A stretch of 64,000 bases of DNA from Bacteroidales bacterium (GTDB taxonomy: Bacteria; Bacteroidota; Bacteroidia; Bacteroidales; UBA10428), in contig JAFGEO010000160.1 of assembly GCA_016931575.1 (NCBI GenBank), positions 1-64,000 of the forward strand, given 5' to 3'. Below the pieces are notes generated by a model. It worked only from the letters and a program-made list of their open reading frames with translations, searched no databases and was not told the DNA's origin. The position numbers were made by a program, and so were the translations under genes. Shown in pieces: positions 1 to 9,066 of this stretch (positions are counted from its first letter, which is position 1; the number at the start of each line of letters is the position of its first letter).

Positions 1-108
1 ATTATGGAATTCGAAAAAGAATTCAACATTGGTATTCCTGATGATCAGGCTGAGAAAATCGGTTCTGTACAGGATGCTATCAAGTACATCGAAGAAAACG
101 CTAAGTAA
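1..108 (+). CDS. acpP: Acyl carrier protein, C-terminal part (cut by window edge)
   Basis: The open frame from base 1 encodes 35 residues ending in [10 protein letters not shown] and a TAA stop. The visible part, [19 protein letters not shown], is the acidic helix III/IV end of bacterial acyl carrier proteins. The Ser that carries phosphopantetheine lies outside the window. ACP shuttles growing acyl chains between fatty-acid synthesis enzymes in the cytoplasm. fabF follows after 33 bases on the same strand, the usual acpP-fabF pairing, so cotranscription is likely. Confidence 0.9.
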   Translation: MMEFEKEFNIGIPDDQAEKIGSVQDAIKYIEENAK

Positions 109-141
109 TTTTTTCTCGAAGAAAATTAATCTTTTCACATT

Positions 142-1392
142 ATGGAGTTAAAACGGGTTGCTGTAACTGGCATGGGAGCTATTACTCCCTTAGGTAACAA
201 TGTTAAGGATTACTGGGAAAATCTTATTAAAGGGACCAGTGGCTGTGACATGATCACCCGTTTTGATGCTACAGAATTCAAGACAAGATTTGCTTGCGAA
301 GTAAAAGGCTTTAACCCCCAGGATCACTTCGACCGGAAAGAGGCTAGGAAATTGGATCCATTTACTCAATATGCGCTTGTAGCTGTTGAGGAAGCCATGA
401 AAGACAGTGGCATTGATCTGGAGAAAATTAATCTCGATAAGGCCGGGGTGATCTTTGGCTCGGGTATTGGAGGATTTGGTACTTTCTTCGATGAAATGAT
501 CGGATTCGCCAAAGGAAACGGTGTACCCAGATTCAGTCCCTTCTTTATTCCAAAAATGATCTCAGATATTGCCGCAGGGCATATCTCGATAAAATATGGA
601 TTCAGAGGGCCGAATTATGCTACGGTTTCTGCCTGTGCTACCTCCACTAACGCCATTATCGATGCGTTTAACTATATCCGTCTGGGGAAAGCGGATGTGT
701 TTATTTCAGGAGGCTCAGAAGCTGCTATCAACCCTCCGGGAGTTGGAGGATTTAACGCCATGCAGGCGATTTCGACCAATAACGAAGAGTACAAAACGGC
801 TTCGCGTCCTTTTGATGCCACCCGTGATGGTTTCGTGATGGGAGAAGGAGCTGGGGTATTGATCCTCGAAGAGCTTGAACACGCCAAAAAACGCGGAGCT
901 CATATCTACTGCGAACTGGTTGGCGGAGGCCTTACAGCTGATGCTTATCACCTGACTGCTCCGCACCCGGAAGGAATTGGTGCCGCTAATGTGATGAAGT
1001 TCGCGCTTGAAGATGCCGGCCTGAATCCTGAGGATATCGATTATGTAAACGTTCATGGAACTGCAACTCCACTCGGAGATCTCGCAGAAACCAAGGCCCT
1101 TGTGAAAGTATTCGGCCAGCATGCATATAAGCTGAATATCAGTTCCACCAAATCAATGACCGGACACCTGCTTGGTGCTGCCGGAGCTATCGAAGCAATT
1201 GCTGCGATTCAATCGATCATTCACAACGTTGTACCACCAACTATCAATCTGAAACAGATCGATCCTGAGATCGATCAGAAATTAAATCTGACCCCTAATC
1301 AGGCACAGGAAAGGAAAGTTGATGTTGCACTTAGTAACACGTTCGGCTTCGGCGGACATAATACCTCTGCCATATTCAAAAAATTTGAGTAG
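142..1392 (+). CDS. fabF: 3-oxoacyl-ACP synthase II (KASII)
   Basis: This enzyme condenses malonyl-ACP with acyl-ACP during fatty-acid elongation in the cytoplasm. The 416-residue length is normal for FabF. The Cys-His-His triad is visible: Cys165 in TVSACATST, His305 in VNVHGTATPLGD and His342 in KSMTGHLLGAAGA. The start MELKRVAVTGMGAITPLG matches the family N-terminus. It sits between acpP (33-base gap) and rnc (3 bases after the stop), consistent with an acpP-fabF-rnc operon. Confidence 0.97.
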   Translation: MELKRVAVTGMGAITPLGNNVKDYWENLIKGTSGCDMITRFDATEFKTRFACEVKGFNPQDHFDRKEARKLDPFTQYALVAVEEAMKDSGIDLEKINLDKAGVIFGSGIGGFGTFFDEMIGFAKGNGVPRFSPFFIPKMISDIAAGHISIKYGFRGPNYATVSACATSTNAIIDAFNYIRLGKADVFISGGSEAAINPPGVGGFNAMQAISTNNEEYKTASRPFDATRDGFVMGEGAGVLILEELEHAKKRGAHIYCELVGGGLTADAYHLTAPHPEGIGAANVMKFALEDAGLNPEDIDYVNVHGTATPLGDLAETKALVKVFGQHAYKLNISSTKSMTGHLLGAAGAIEAIAAIQSIIHNVVPPTINLKQIDPEIDQKLNLTPNQAQERKVDVALSNTFGFGGHNTSAIFKKFE

Positions 1393-1395
1393 GAT

Positions 1396-2121
1396 TTGCC
1401 TCGATTAACTCTCAATCGGAAAAAGTACATTTTTGTCCCGGATAGAAAGTTCAAACAGGAACTTTCCTCTATGTTGGGATTTAAACCTAAAAATTACAAG
1501 CTGTATCAGCTTGCACTTATCCATAAGTCCGCCTCCAGTAAGTTCTCCAAAACTCACGATGTTCATAATGAGCGCCTGGAATTCCTCGGCGATGCCATAC
1601 TGGATAGCATCGTGGCGGAACACCTCTACCAACAATTTCCCGATGAAGATGAAGGCTTCCTGACTCAGATGCGATCCAAAATCGTCAATCGCGATACCCT
1701 GAAGAAGATAGCCATTAAAATGGGGATTGGCGAATTACTCATCGCCAGGCTGACCAAGGATAATCATAATGCAATTTACGGCGATGCCCTGGAGGCAATT
1801 ATCGGTGCGGTATACCTCGACAGGGGTTATAAACGGGTCCGTGATTTTATCCTGACAAGGATTATTGATTACCACCTTAACCTGGATACCCTCTCTGAAA
1901 CTGAAGTCGATTTTAAGAGCCGCATTATAGAATGGGGGCAAAAAAATAAAAAGGATATTAATTTTACCTGCCAGGAACAGCTGAACGGTGAGAGTAAAGT
2001 GCCGGTCTTTGTTTCCCACCTGCTCATTTTTGACGATATCGTCGGAATGGGCATGGGCAAGTCAAAGAAGGAAGCTGAACAAAATGCGGCGAAACAGGCT
2101 ATCGCCATGATCGGGATCTAA
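1396..2121 (+). CDS. rnc: Ribonuclease III (TTG start)
   Basis: RNase III cleaves double-stranded RNA during rRNA maturation and mRNA decay. The protein has 241 residues. The catalytic signature is NERLEFLGDAILD (Glu62, Asp66), with the second acidic site YGDALEAIIGAVYLD (Asp130, Glu133), and a C-terminal dsRNA-binding domain ends in GMGKSKKEAEQNAAKQA. The TTG at 1396, 3 bases after the fabF stop, is chosen because residues 11-30 (KYIFVPDRKFKQELSSMLGF) resemble the N-terminal extension of Bacteroidales RNase III. The ATG at 1471 would remove it but stays possible, and a weak -7-like element lies near 1425-1433. Confidence 0.93.
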   Translation: MPRLTLNRKKYIFVPDRKFKQELSSMLGFKPKNYKLYQLALIHKSASSKFSKTHDVHNERLEFLGDAILDSIVAEHLYQQFPDEDEGFLTQMRSKIVNRDTLKKIAIKMGIGELLIARLTKDNHNAIYGDALEAIIGAVYLDRGYKRVRDFILTRIIDYHLNLDTLSETEVDFKSRIIEWGQKNKKDINFTCQEQLNGESKVPVFVSHLLIFDDIVGMGMGKSKKEAEQNAAKQAIAMIGI

Positions 2122-2132
2122 CCTGACAACCA

Positions 2133-2555
2133 GTGAAGAAAACCGTCCTTAAAGAAAAAAGGCTGAACCAGCACGATAAAGTGCTGGTCTATGCTATCTC
2201 GTCTTCGGAGACCGACCTCCGCATTTGTATGAAACTGAATCAGTGGCTCGGGATCAATCTGGCACTGGATACTGACCTGGAACTGGTTGTGAAAGGTAAT
2301 ACCCTGTCATTCAGGAAGTATTACTTTGAGTTTGAAGAGGAAATCGAGAAATATCTCTTTCTGGTTAATAAAAACCAGGGGCAATATCTTTTCCCTGAAC
2401 TCAAACAGATCGATTACCTCCTCCTGATCCATACAGAGACGCACTCCCGCTCAATTGTCGATAAGCTGAATGAGTTGAAAAAAGAAAGGGAATTCACCGT
2501 TCTCTATAAGGTGGAACCTGCAAGCTTGAAATCCTTTTCGCGAATAGTTATCTGA
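2133..2555 (+). CDS. IPExxxVDY family protein
   Basis: This 140-residue protein has a GTG start 11 bases after rnc. The family is named for a motif that appears here as FPELKQIDY (residues 87-95). The family is restricted to Bacteroidota as far as I know, and its function is unknown. No signal peptide or membrane segment is visible, so it is likely cytoplasmic. The tight spacing suggests it is the last gene of the acpP-fabF-rnc unit; the next gene is 145 bases away. Confidence 0.8.
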   Translation: MKKTVLKEKRLNQHDKVLVYAISSSETDLRICMKLNQWLGINLALDTDLELVVKGNTLSFRKYYFEFEEEIEKYLFLVNKNQGQYLFPELKQIDYLLLIHTETHSRSIVDKLNELKKEREFTVLYKVEPASLKSFSRIVI

Positions 2556-2700
2556 AATTATTTAATACCTTGAGGCGGATCAGGAGTGATTAATCTCACC
2601 GTTCCCTGATATAATATATCATACAAACCAGGCTTTCCTCTTCCTTTTACTTGACCTAAATTTACTTTCGATTTTGAGTGGACCCTAAATCAAAATTGAC

Positions 2701-4764
2701 ATGAAGGCATTGCATGAGCCAAAAGAATATGAAAAGCTTTTGGTCAGGAATGAGAGTTGGCTTAAAGCCAGGATTAGAGATTATACTACAGTTTATAACC
2801 TGCCTGATTCTTCAGCCTATATCCGAAAGTTCTCAGGATCAATTGGCGAGCTGATAAAGTTACTTACCCTGTTTTCTGAACCCTTCTCAAAAGATGGGTC
2901 GGATAAAAACCGAAAAAGAAGCGAAGAAGTAATTACCGGGGTGGGGCAGATGCAATTCACCAGAAAGCTTCTAAAAGGAATTCCTGTCCATAGTTACCTG
3001 TTTCTATTGAAGCAGTTTCGCCAGGCCTGTTACGACCTCTTTCAGCAAGCTGAACTTCCCGATAAAGTTGTGGCAAACTATTGCATGTTTGCAGGCTTGT
3101 CTTTCGACAGGATTGAATTTCTTTTGCTGGAAATGCAGAACCGTGACCTGCAAAAGGAGAAGAAACGGAAAACCCACGAGTCTCCGGCCCTATTGAGGCT
3201 CCGGAAAAATTCGTACCTCACGATTTTCGAAAGTCTCTTTGCGCCCATCATTCTGCTTGATCATGCGAATAACATTATTAATTACAATGAAAGTGCCGGC
3301 CTTATATTTCCCGGGATTTGTAAAAAGACCGCGCTTATCCGGAAGGGCAACAGCAAGGTTCCTGATAGCATGAAGTTTATTCAGCGTCAAATTGCAGCCT
3401 TCAAGGCTGCTGACAGGGAAGAGGATGTTTTTGAGGTTGAAATGGAAACGCCAAACGGACTTTGTTACTATAAGATCTTGCTTAAGAAATTATTGGACCT
3501 GAGCCGGAATGAGGAAATCATCCTCATGTTCCAGGACCTTACCGAACAGCATGCAACAGAAAAATACCTGGAGGAGGCCAGGATCCATGCTGAGGAAGCC
3601 GACAGGATGAAAACTTCCTTTCTGGCCAATATGAGCCACGAGATAAGAACACCAATGAATGCGATTGTTGGCTTCACGGAACTGATGCTGAGCGAGAACT
3701 ATAAAGTATCGGAACAAAAGGACTTTCTTAAACTTATACAAAACAGCAGCAGGGATCTTCTTCATATTATTGAAGATATCATCGATGTTGCAAAACTTGA
3801 ATCAAAGCAGCTCAAGATCAGGTATAAACCCTGTGAAATATATCACACATTTTGCGATCTCAAGGTAGTCTTTACCGATGCGCTTCGCAGGTATGGCATA
3901 CAGGATGATGTCTCACTTCAGCTTGAAGTCAGTGAACAGGATCGGGACATAGTCCTTAATACCGACGGGGAACGCCTTAAGCAGGTACTGACAAACCTGA
4001 TGAGCAATGCAGTGAAGTTTACCAATAAGGGGTATATCCGCTTTGGATATCAGCGTACCGACCGGTCGGGCCTGTTGCTTTTTGTGAAAGATTCGGGAAG
4101 CGGGATCCCTGAAAATATGAAGGATCAGGTATTTGACCGGTTTTTTCAGCTTGAAGAACACCAGTCAAAGAATCTGGGAGGTGCAGGATTGGGACTGGCC
4201 ATCTGTAAAAATATTGTCAGCCTTCTGGGTGGCAGAATGTGGCTTGAGTCAGCCGTAAATAAAGGATCCTCTTTCTATTTTCAGATTCCCTGTCACGAAG
4301 TTGCCATCAAACAAACCCGCTCAAAGGCAGATTCCAACAAACCACAGGATTTCCCGGATCTGAAAGCAAAAACCATTGTTGTTGCAGAAGACGATGAAAT
4401 TAATTACCTCTTCATGGAAGAAACTCTGATGAGGACCGGTGCGTCGATTATCCGCGCAGAAAACGGACTCGAAGCTATTGACCTGGCAGAATCCCGTGAT
4501 GATATTGATATGATCCTCATGGATATGAAAATGCCTGAAGTCAGCGGGTTCGAGGCGGCAAAATATATTCATTCAATCCGGCCGGAAATCCCCATTATTG
4601 CTCATACAGCTTTTGCCATGGAAGGGGATAAACAAAAGGTGCTTGATGCAGGTTGCTCGGCTTATCTTACAAAACCTGTTGACAGGCATAAGCTGTTTCT
4701 CCTGATCGAACGCTATGTGCAATCCACCGAAAAAATGAAAAAGAATATGGTGGGGGCGAAATAG
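2701..4764 (+). CDS. Hybrid sensor histidine kinase with C-terminal receiver
   Basis: The protein has 687 residues and no transmembrane segment, so it probably senses a cytoplasmic signal. Order of parts: a helical N-terminal region of unassigned family (about 1-165); a PAS-like region (about 170-285); HisKA with His313 in FLANMSHEIRTPMNAI; HATPase with an N-box around Asn432/Asn436, DSGSGIP and GGAGLGLAI; and a receiver domain (about 558-680) with acidic pocket EDDE 563-566 and phosphoacceptor Asp608 in LMDMKMPEVSG. No DNA-binding output domain is present, so the phosphoryl group probably passes on to a separate partner. No partner regulator is adjacent. Confidence 0.92.
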   Translation: MKALHEPKEYEKLLVRNESWLKARIRDYTTVYNLPDSSAYIRKFSGSIGELIKLLTLFSEPFSKDGSDKNRKRSEEVITGVGQMQFTRKLLKGIPVHSYLFLLKQFRQACYDLFQQAELPDKVVANYCMFAGLSFDRIEFLLLEMQNRDLQKEKKRKTHESPALLRLRKNSYLTIFESLFAPIILLDHANNIINYNESAGLIFPGICKKTALIRKGNSKVPDSMKFIQRQIAAFKAADREEDVFEVEMETPNGLCYYKILLKKLLDLSRNEEIILMFQDLTEQHATEKYLEEARIHAEEADRMKTSFLANMSHEIRTPMNAIVGFTELMLSENYKVSEQKDFLKLIQNSSRDLLHIIEDIIDVAKLESKQLKIRYKPCEIYHTFCDLKVVFTDALRRYGIQDDVSLQLEVSEQDRDIVLNTDGERLKQVLTNLMSNAVKFTNKGYIRFGYQRTDRSGLLLFVKDSGSGIPENMKDQVFDRFFQLEEHQSKNLGGAGLGLAICKNIVSLLGGRMWLESAVNKGSSFYFQIPCHEVAIKQTRSKADSNKPQDFPDLKAKTIVVAEDDEINYLFMEETLMRTGASIIRAENGLEAIDLAESRDDIDMILMDMKMPEVSGFEAAKYIHSIRPEIPIIAHTAFAMEGDKQKVLDAGCSAYLTKPVDRHKLFLLIERYVQSTEKMKKNMVGAK

Positions 4765-4786
4765 CTTGTCTGGGTATCGCTGACCT

Positions 4787-5833
4787 ATGAATCAGCCTTT
4801 CATTTCAACAATCAACACTCAATACGCATCAATCTTCAATCAATTATTTGAGACGAATACCAGCCAAAATTATACCTATGATGAATATGCCCGAATTGAG
4901 AGCGTCACTGAATCAATCGAAGGTGATGATTATACATATGCTTATACCTACGATTTATTTGGAAGAGTAAAAGACCTTGATTACCCTGGTGAGTTCAGTA
5001 TTCGTTACAAATACAACGACAAAGGTATATTAATTGGAGTTGATGATCAAAATACCGGAAATCTCATCACGAGGAGCGATAAACTAGCTATGTCTGGTAC
5101 AAGTATTTCAGAAAGCTTTGAGTATGATGAATTGGATAGGCTAACTAAATACAAGGTTGGTTCAAATCCTGAAATTGTCATTGACTATAATAATGATGGT
5201 TCAGGACGTTATAATGCTAAAACGGATCTGGGCACCTTCCATTATGGAGAAAGTGGGGCTCCTGAATATTATATCCCCGGGTTAACCGGTGAAACCGCTA
5301 TCTTTACAAAAGAAAATAACGAGGCATTGGAAAAGTTCTATATCCATAAAGATTATTTGGGATCTTATCAAACTATTACTGATGAGAACGGAGCAATTGT
5401 AGAGACTCTGAGTTTTGATCCCTGGGGACGTAGAAGAAATGCTAATGACTGGACATTTGCAAATATACCAGGTTCGTTCAAGTTTGACCGAGGTTTTACC
5501 GGACATGAGCACCTTGATGTCTTTGATCTGATAAATATGAATGGAAGAGTTTTTGATCCTCTTACTACACAGTTTCTGAGTCCTGATAAGCTTGTGCAGG
5601 AGGCTACTCGTTCACAGAATTTCAACAGGTATACTTATTGTTTAAATAATCCCCTAAAATATACTGATCCAAGCGGATGGGAGTGGGGAGATAATACGCG
5701 ATATGGTAATTATGTTGGAGGGACTGGAGGTTTTCATACTCTAAATGAGTATATGACCTATCATTGCACCGCCAGACTTGCCCTTTCCTTTGGATTTTAT
5801 GGCAACACGAATTTTATAACAGTCGTTACCTAA
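4787..5833 (+). pseudogene. Orphan Rhs/YD-repeat C-terminal fragment
   Basis: The 348 residues contain YD-type repeats (YTYDEYARI, YTYDLFGRV, YEFDELDRL-like) and the Rhs core ending: DYLGSYQTITDENG, SFDPWGRRRN, GFTGHEHLDVFDLINMNGR, FLSPDKLVQ and the closing NPLKYTDPSGW. After DPSG comes a variable tip of about 50 residues. Complete Rhs proteins are usually well over 1000 residues and have an export signal. Here an in-frame TGA lies immediately before the first ATG and no N-terminus is upstream. The stretch looks more AT-rich than its neighbours. It is most likely a transferred or recombined relic; no immunity gene follows. Confidence 0.75.
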
Positions 5834-5977
5834 TGCAGTGGAACTGAAAAGCCTGAAAGTCAGGCGGGTCATCCTGAGGAATCTCAGGTTCCTCCGGGTT
5901 CAGGTGAAAGCTTGCTGGAATGTATTCACATGCTCTTTCTAAAAATTACGCCTGCTTTCACCGTAGCCACGATCCAA

Positions 5978-6023
5978 GCCCCGGAGGGGCGCAATATTGG
6001 TAGCCCCGGGTTTTAACCCGGGG
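5978..6023. repeat. REP-like palindrome pair
   Basis: Two GC-rich palindromes lie 13 bases apart. GCCCC-GGA-GGGGC occupies 5978-5990, and CCCCGGGTT-TT-AACCCGGGG occupies 6004-6023. The pattern of two such hairpins joined by an ATATTGGTAG-type spacer resembles dispersed noncoding repeats of Bacteroidota. Further GC-rich short palindromes follow to about 6110. Dispersed copy number cannot be judged from one window. Confidence 0.5.
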
Positions 6024-6200
6024 GATAATGCGCCATGCGCAATCAGGCGCAAGCAAAACAATCATCCGGGGAAAAGAATCCATGCGCCGCCTATCCGGCG
6101 TCCGGGCATGGCAACGTCTGGACAAAAAGTCACTGAGCTATACAATGGGACAACAAGGCTGATGATCATATTCCCTGAATTCCTGGCTGCCCCAAAAAAA

Positions 6201-6282
6201 CAAAGGGAGCCGAAAAGCTCCCTTTGTAACCCTAACCTATTTATTACCTATGAAAAGAATCAGAAAATATTTATTCTATTAA
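6201..6282 (+). other. Leader hairpin followed by a 10-codon truncated frame
   Basis: A perfect 10-bp stem CAAAGGGAGC / GCTCCCTTTG (6201-6226) is followed by TAACCCTAACC and an ATG at 6250 that opens MKRIRKYLFY then TAA (6250-6282). From memory, this layout resembles the 5' leader and signal-peptide start of SusC/TonB-dependent receptor genes in Bacteroidota. I infer a leader whose gene has been lost. Alternatively the hairpin is a terminator acting on the minus strand, because seven A lie just 5' of it. Confidence 0.4.
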
Positions 6283-6462
6283 TCTAACTGCTCTGGCTAT
6301 TGAATTATTGTGTTCTTTCCTCTTAGACGTAAAAACTTTTAAAAAGTTACTTTATTTTTTTTAGTCACATCCAACGCTACAAATCTAGACCATAATTAAG
6401 TTAAGAGATATCAACGGATGTTAAAGATTGTTAAAGCTTTCAGGACAAATCTCCTGTAAGTG

Positions 6463-6470
6463 TATCTTTG
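6463..6470 (+). promoter_or_regulatory. Promoter -7 element TATCTTTG
   Basis: An exact match to the Bacteroidota -7 consensus TAnnTTTG ends 6 bases before the ATG at 6477. The predicted transcript would start at or just before the start codon, so the kinase mRNA may be nearly leaderless. No clear -33 element was found. Confidence 0.55.
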
Positions 6471-6476
6471 TTCCTG

Positions 6477-7913
6477 ATGAGCAAAAAAGTTGTAATTATA
6501 GTTGGTGTCTTCATGAGTCTTGCATTAACCGGACTCATTATCCTGCAGACTTTCTGGATGCATAAGGCCAGCCGGGTTATCCACAACGCAAACCGTGTCG
6601 AGGAGAAGAATTTCGATCAACTAGTTCAAAAGGCCCTGGTTGAGGCCACGTATGCGCTTCAACGTGATGAGACCCTCGGACTTATCTATGATGAAGTACG
6701 TCCAAAGCCTGAAAATGGCTCCCGGTCCGGAGAAGACATTTCCGAAAATGCACACCTGAAAGAACGGGACAGCACCATCTTTAATAAAATCGTAAACCGA
6801 CGTGACCTGATCGACAAAGTGGTCTACCGCATGTTTAGCATAGCACCCTCCATCAAGGAGCGGATTAATCCCGGGGATATCCGGAATTACGTCGGAAGCG
6901 CTCTCCGTAAGCAAAACATTACCCTCAGGTATGAATATGCGGTTACCAATGAGGAAGGGGATATCGTATTCTCATCCGACCACTATAACTCAAGCGAACA
7001 GAAAGACTTCTACCAGATTGAGCTCTTCCCGGATGATTTTATCGAGACCTCAGACTACCTCACCGTTTACTTTCCGAACAGGATGGAATTCATTAACCAG
7101 GCTTTCAATTTCACGTCCATGGGCATAGCTTCCGCTGTGCTGGTAATTTTTCTGATCATTACCTTCTCCTTTATTCTGTATGTTATCCTGAAACAAAAGA
7201 AATTGTCGGAGATGAAAAGTGACTTCGTAAATAATATGACCCACGAACTGAAAACTCCGATTTCAACCATCTCACTTGCCTCCCAGATGCTCAACGATAA
7301 AAGCATTGCTCCGGAGCATAAGAATTATGACAGGATTTCGGGGATTATTTCTGATGAAACAAAACGCCTGGGATATCAGGTGGAACGTGTACTGCAGATG
7401 GCCAAGTTCGATCAGGGCGATCTCTCCCTTCAGTTCGAAGAAGTCAGTGTGCATGAGATCATCGAATCGGTTGCTTCGAATTTTGTGCTGCAGGTTGACT
7501 CTAAAAATGGTGTGCTCATCCCTTCGCTGCATGCTGACCAGGATATTATTGCCGGCGATCCGGTGCATATTGCCAACATTGTTTCCAACCTGCTCGACAA
7601 TGCCGTAAAATATACCAGGGACTCCCCCGAGATACTCGTTGAGACCCGGAATATTAAAAATTTTCTCCTGTTGACAATCCGTGACAATGGGATCGGCATC
7701 AGCAGGGCAAACCAGAAACGTATTTTTGATAAGTTTTACCGGGTGCCTACCGGGAATATCCATAATGTCAAAGGATTTGGTTTAGGCCTGAGCTATGTGA
7801 AACGTGTTGTTGAAGAACATCACGGAATCATATCGCTGGAATCAGAACCTGATGTAGGTACAAGCTTTTTTATTAAACTCCCTCTAAAAAAACAAGAAAA
7901 TGAGCGAAATTAA
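6477..7913 (+). CDS. RprX-like membrane sensor histidine kinase
   Basis: The protein has 478 residues from the ATG at 6477. A TTG at 6468 would overlap the promoter element and is not used. TM1 is near residues 3-24, followed by a periplasmic domain of roughly 180 residues and TM2 near 214-238. HisKA carries His256 in FVNNMTHELKTPIS; HATPase shows HIANIVSNLLDNAVKYT, DNGIGIS and GFGLGLSY. The architecture and the overlapping OmpR-type regulator match Bacteroides RprX/RprY. The ligand is unknown. The 3' end overlaps the regulator gene by 14 bases, so the two are translationally linked. Confidence 0.88.
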   Translation: MSKKVVIIVGVFMSLALTGLIILQTFWMHKASRVIHNANRVEEKNFDQLVQKALVEATYALQRDETLGLIYDEVRPKPENGSRSGEDISENAHLKERDSTIFNKIVNRRDLIDKVVYRMFSIAPSIKERINPGDIRNYVGSALRKQNITLRYEYAVTNEEGDIVFSSDHYNSSEQKDFYQIELFPDDFIETSDYLTVYFPNRMEFINQAFNFTSMGIASAVLVIFLIITFSFILYVILKQKKLSEMKSDFVNNMTHELKTPISTISLASQMLNDKSIAPEHKNYDRISGIISDETKRLGYQVERVLQMAKFDQGDLSLQFEEVSVHEIIESVASNFVLQVDSKNGVLIPSLHADQDIIAGDPVHIANIVSNLLDNAVKYTRDSPEILVETRNIKNFLLLTIRDNGIGISRANQKRIFDKFYRVPTGNIHNVKGFGLGLSYVKRVVEEHHGIISLESEPDVGTSFFIKLPLKKQENERN

Positions 7914-8586
7914 AGTATTGCTTGCCGAGGATGATGAAAATCTGGGTTCTCTTTTGAAAGAGTACCTGATCGCCAAAAAATATGATACCGATTGGTTCCC
8001 GAATGGCGATGTGGCCTACAAGCATTTCGTGAAACGCCAGTATGACTTGTGTATCCTTGATGTCATGATGCCTATAAAGGATGGGTATACCCTGGCGAAA
8101 GAGATCCGGATGACCAATGCCGATATTCCCATCATTTTTTTAACGGCCAAATCACAGAAGGAGGATATTCTCGAAGGATTTAAAGTTGGCTGCGACGATT
8201 ACATAGCCAAGCCCTTCAGCATGGAAGAGCTGGTGTACCGGATTGAGGCTATCCTGCGACGTACCGGTAAACATACCCAGTTCAATTCACAGAAGGAATT
8301 TACGATCGGTAAGTATTATTTTGACACCGAAAAACAATTGCTCATCCTGAAAGAGCATCAGCAAAAACTGACAACCAAAGAAACGGAACTCCTTAAGCTG
8401 CTGTGCCTGAACAAAAATTCCATTCTTGAACGAAATTTTGCGCTGAAGTCTATCTGGATCGATGATAATTATTTTAATGCCCGGAGTATGGATGTGTATA
8501 TCGCCAAGCTCAGAAAATACCTGAAAGAAGATGCAAGCGTGGAAATCATCAATGTCCATGGGAAGGGTTTTAAATTGCTGGCATAA
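7900..8586 (+). CDS. RprY-like OmpR-family response regulator
   Basis: This is a 228-residue cytoplasmic transcription regulator. The receiver domain (1-120) has acidic residues EDDE 10-13, phosphoacceptor Asp54 in LCILDVMMPIKDG, Thr82 and Lys104 in YIAKPF. The C-terminal winged helix (about 130-228) contains LTTKETELLKLL and ends VHGKGFKLLA. It overlaps the upstream kinase gene and is its likely partner. Its DNA site cannot be read from this window. Confidence 0.9.
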   Translation: MSEIKVLLAEDDENLGSLLKEYLIAKKYDTDWFPNGDVAYKHFVKRQYDLCILDVMMPIKDGYTLAKEIRMTNADIPIIFLTAKSQKEDILEGFKVGCDDYIAKPFSMEELVYRIEAILRRTGKHTQFNSQKEFTIGKYYFDTEKQLLILKEHQQKLTTKETELLKLLCLNKNSILERNFALKSIWIDDNYFNARSMDVYIAKLRKYLKEDASVEIINVHGKGFKLLA

Positions 8587-8686
8587 CCCGGGAATATGAC
8601 CTTTTTCTGAAGCCCCCCCTGGAGTAATAAACAGGAACTTGTTGACAATATTCTGCGCTCCCCCGCGGCAGATTCGAAAATCAATG

Positions 8687-8694
8687 TATTTTTG
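8687..8694 (+). promoter_or_regulatory. Promoter -7 element TATTTTTG
   Basis: An exact TAnnTTTG match lies 24 bases before the ATG at 8719. It implies the STAS gene has its own start signal although it lies only 132 bases after the regulator. No clear -33 element is present. Confidence 0.55.
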
Positions 8695-8718
8695 TACCTG
8701 ATTTTCAAAAAGGACGCC

Positions 8719-9066
8719 ATGTTTTCAGTTGAATATTTAAATAAGGCTGTTATCATTACAGCTTATAATATTCGAAGAATTAATTTTCGGTATCAGGCAA
8801 ATCTTAAAAAACTCATCCTGCACGCGCTGAAAAGGCCCTGTGGTAAAGTTATCCTGAACCTGATGGGCGTGCGCCAGATAGATCCCTGCGCTTTTGAAAT
8901 GATCAAGCAGATGCATAGAATGGCAGAAAATGCCGGTGTGAAACTGTGCCTCCTGAATCTCGACTCTGAAATAACCAGCCTGATCCGAACTGATGTAAAA
9001 GAGATCTGTTCCTGCATCAGCGAGCCGGCTGAACTCGAAGAATATATCGAATCCATAGCCTATTAG
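8719..9066 (+). CDS. STAS-domain protein (anti-sigma antagonist-like)
   Basis: The protein has 115 residues. The start is ATG 8719, because the TTG at 8692 lies inside the promoter element. It shows the STAS pattern: a beta-strand start, GKVILNLMGVRQID at about 44-57, then AENAGVKLCLLNL. In SpoIIAA-like proteins the loop after this strand carries a phosphorylatable Ser (DSSG). Here it reads DPCAFEMI, so the usual site is absent and phospho-control by a partner kinase is doubtful. It might be a pseudo-antagonist or a domain reused for binding. No cognate sigma or anti-sigma gene is nearby. Confidence 0.7.
   Translation: MFSVEYLNKAVIITAYNIRRINFRYQANLKKLILHALKRPCGKVILNLMGVRQIDPCAFEMIKQMHRMAENAGVKLCLLNLDSEITSLIRTDVKEICSCISEPAELEEYIESIAY

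Larger units (their letters stand above)
5834..6476. other. Noncoding accessory stretch with palindromes and a leader-like hairpin
   Basis: I see no convincing gene in these 643 bases. They hold many short inverted repeats (for example CCTGAG-GAAT-CTCAGG at 5874-5889), the palindrome cluster listed separately, a hairpin followed by a 10-codon frame, and the promoter of the next gene. With the Rhs fragment this reads as a recombination scar. Confidence 0.6.

Noticed and set aside
5997-6287. 96-codon frame across palindromes
   Set aside because: Its sequence is made of palindrome and hairpin bases and has no protein-like pattern.
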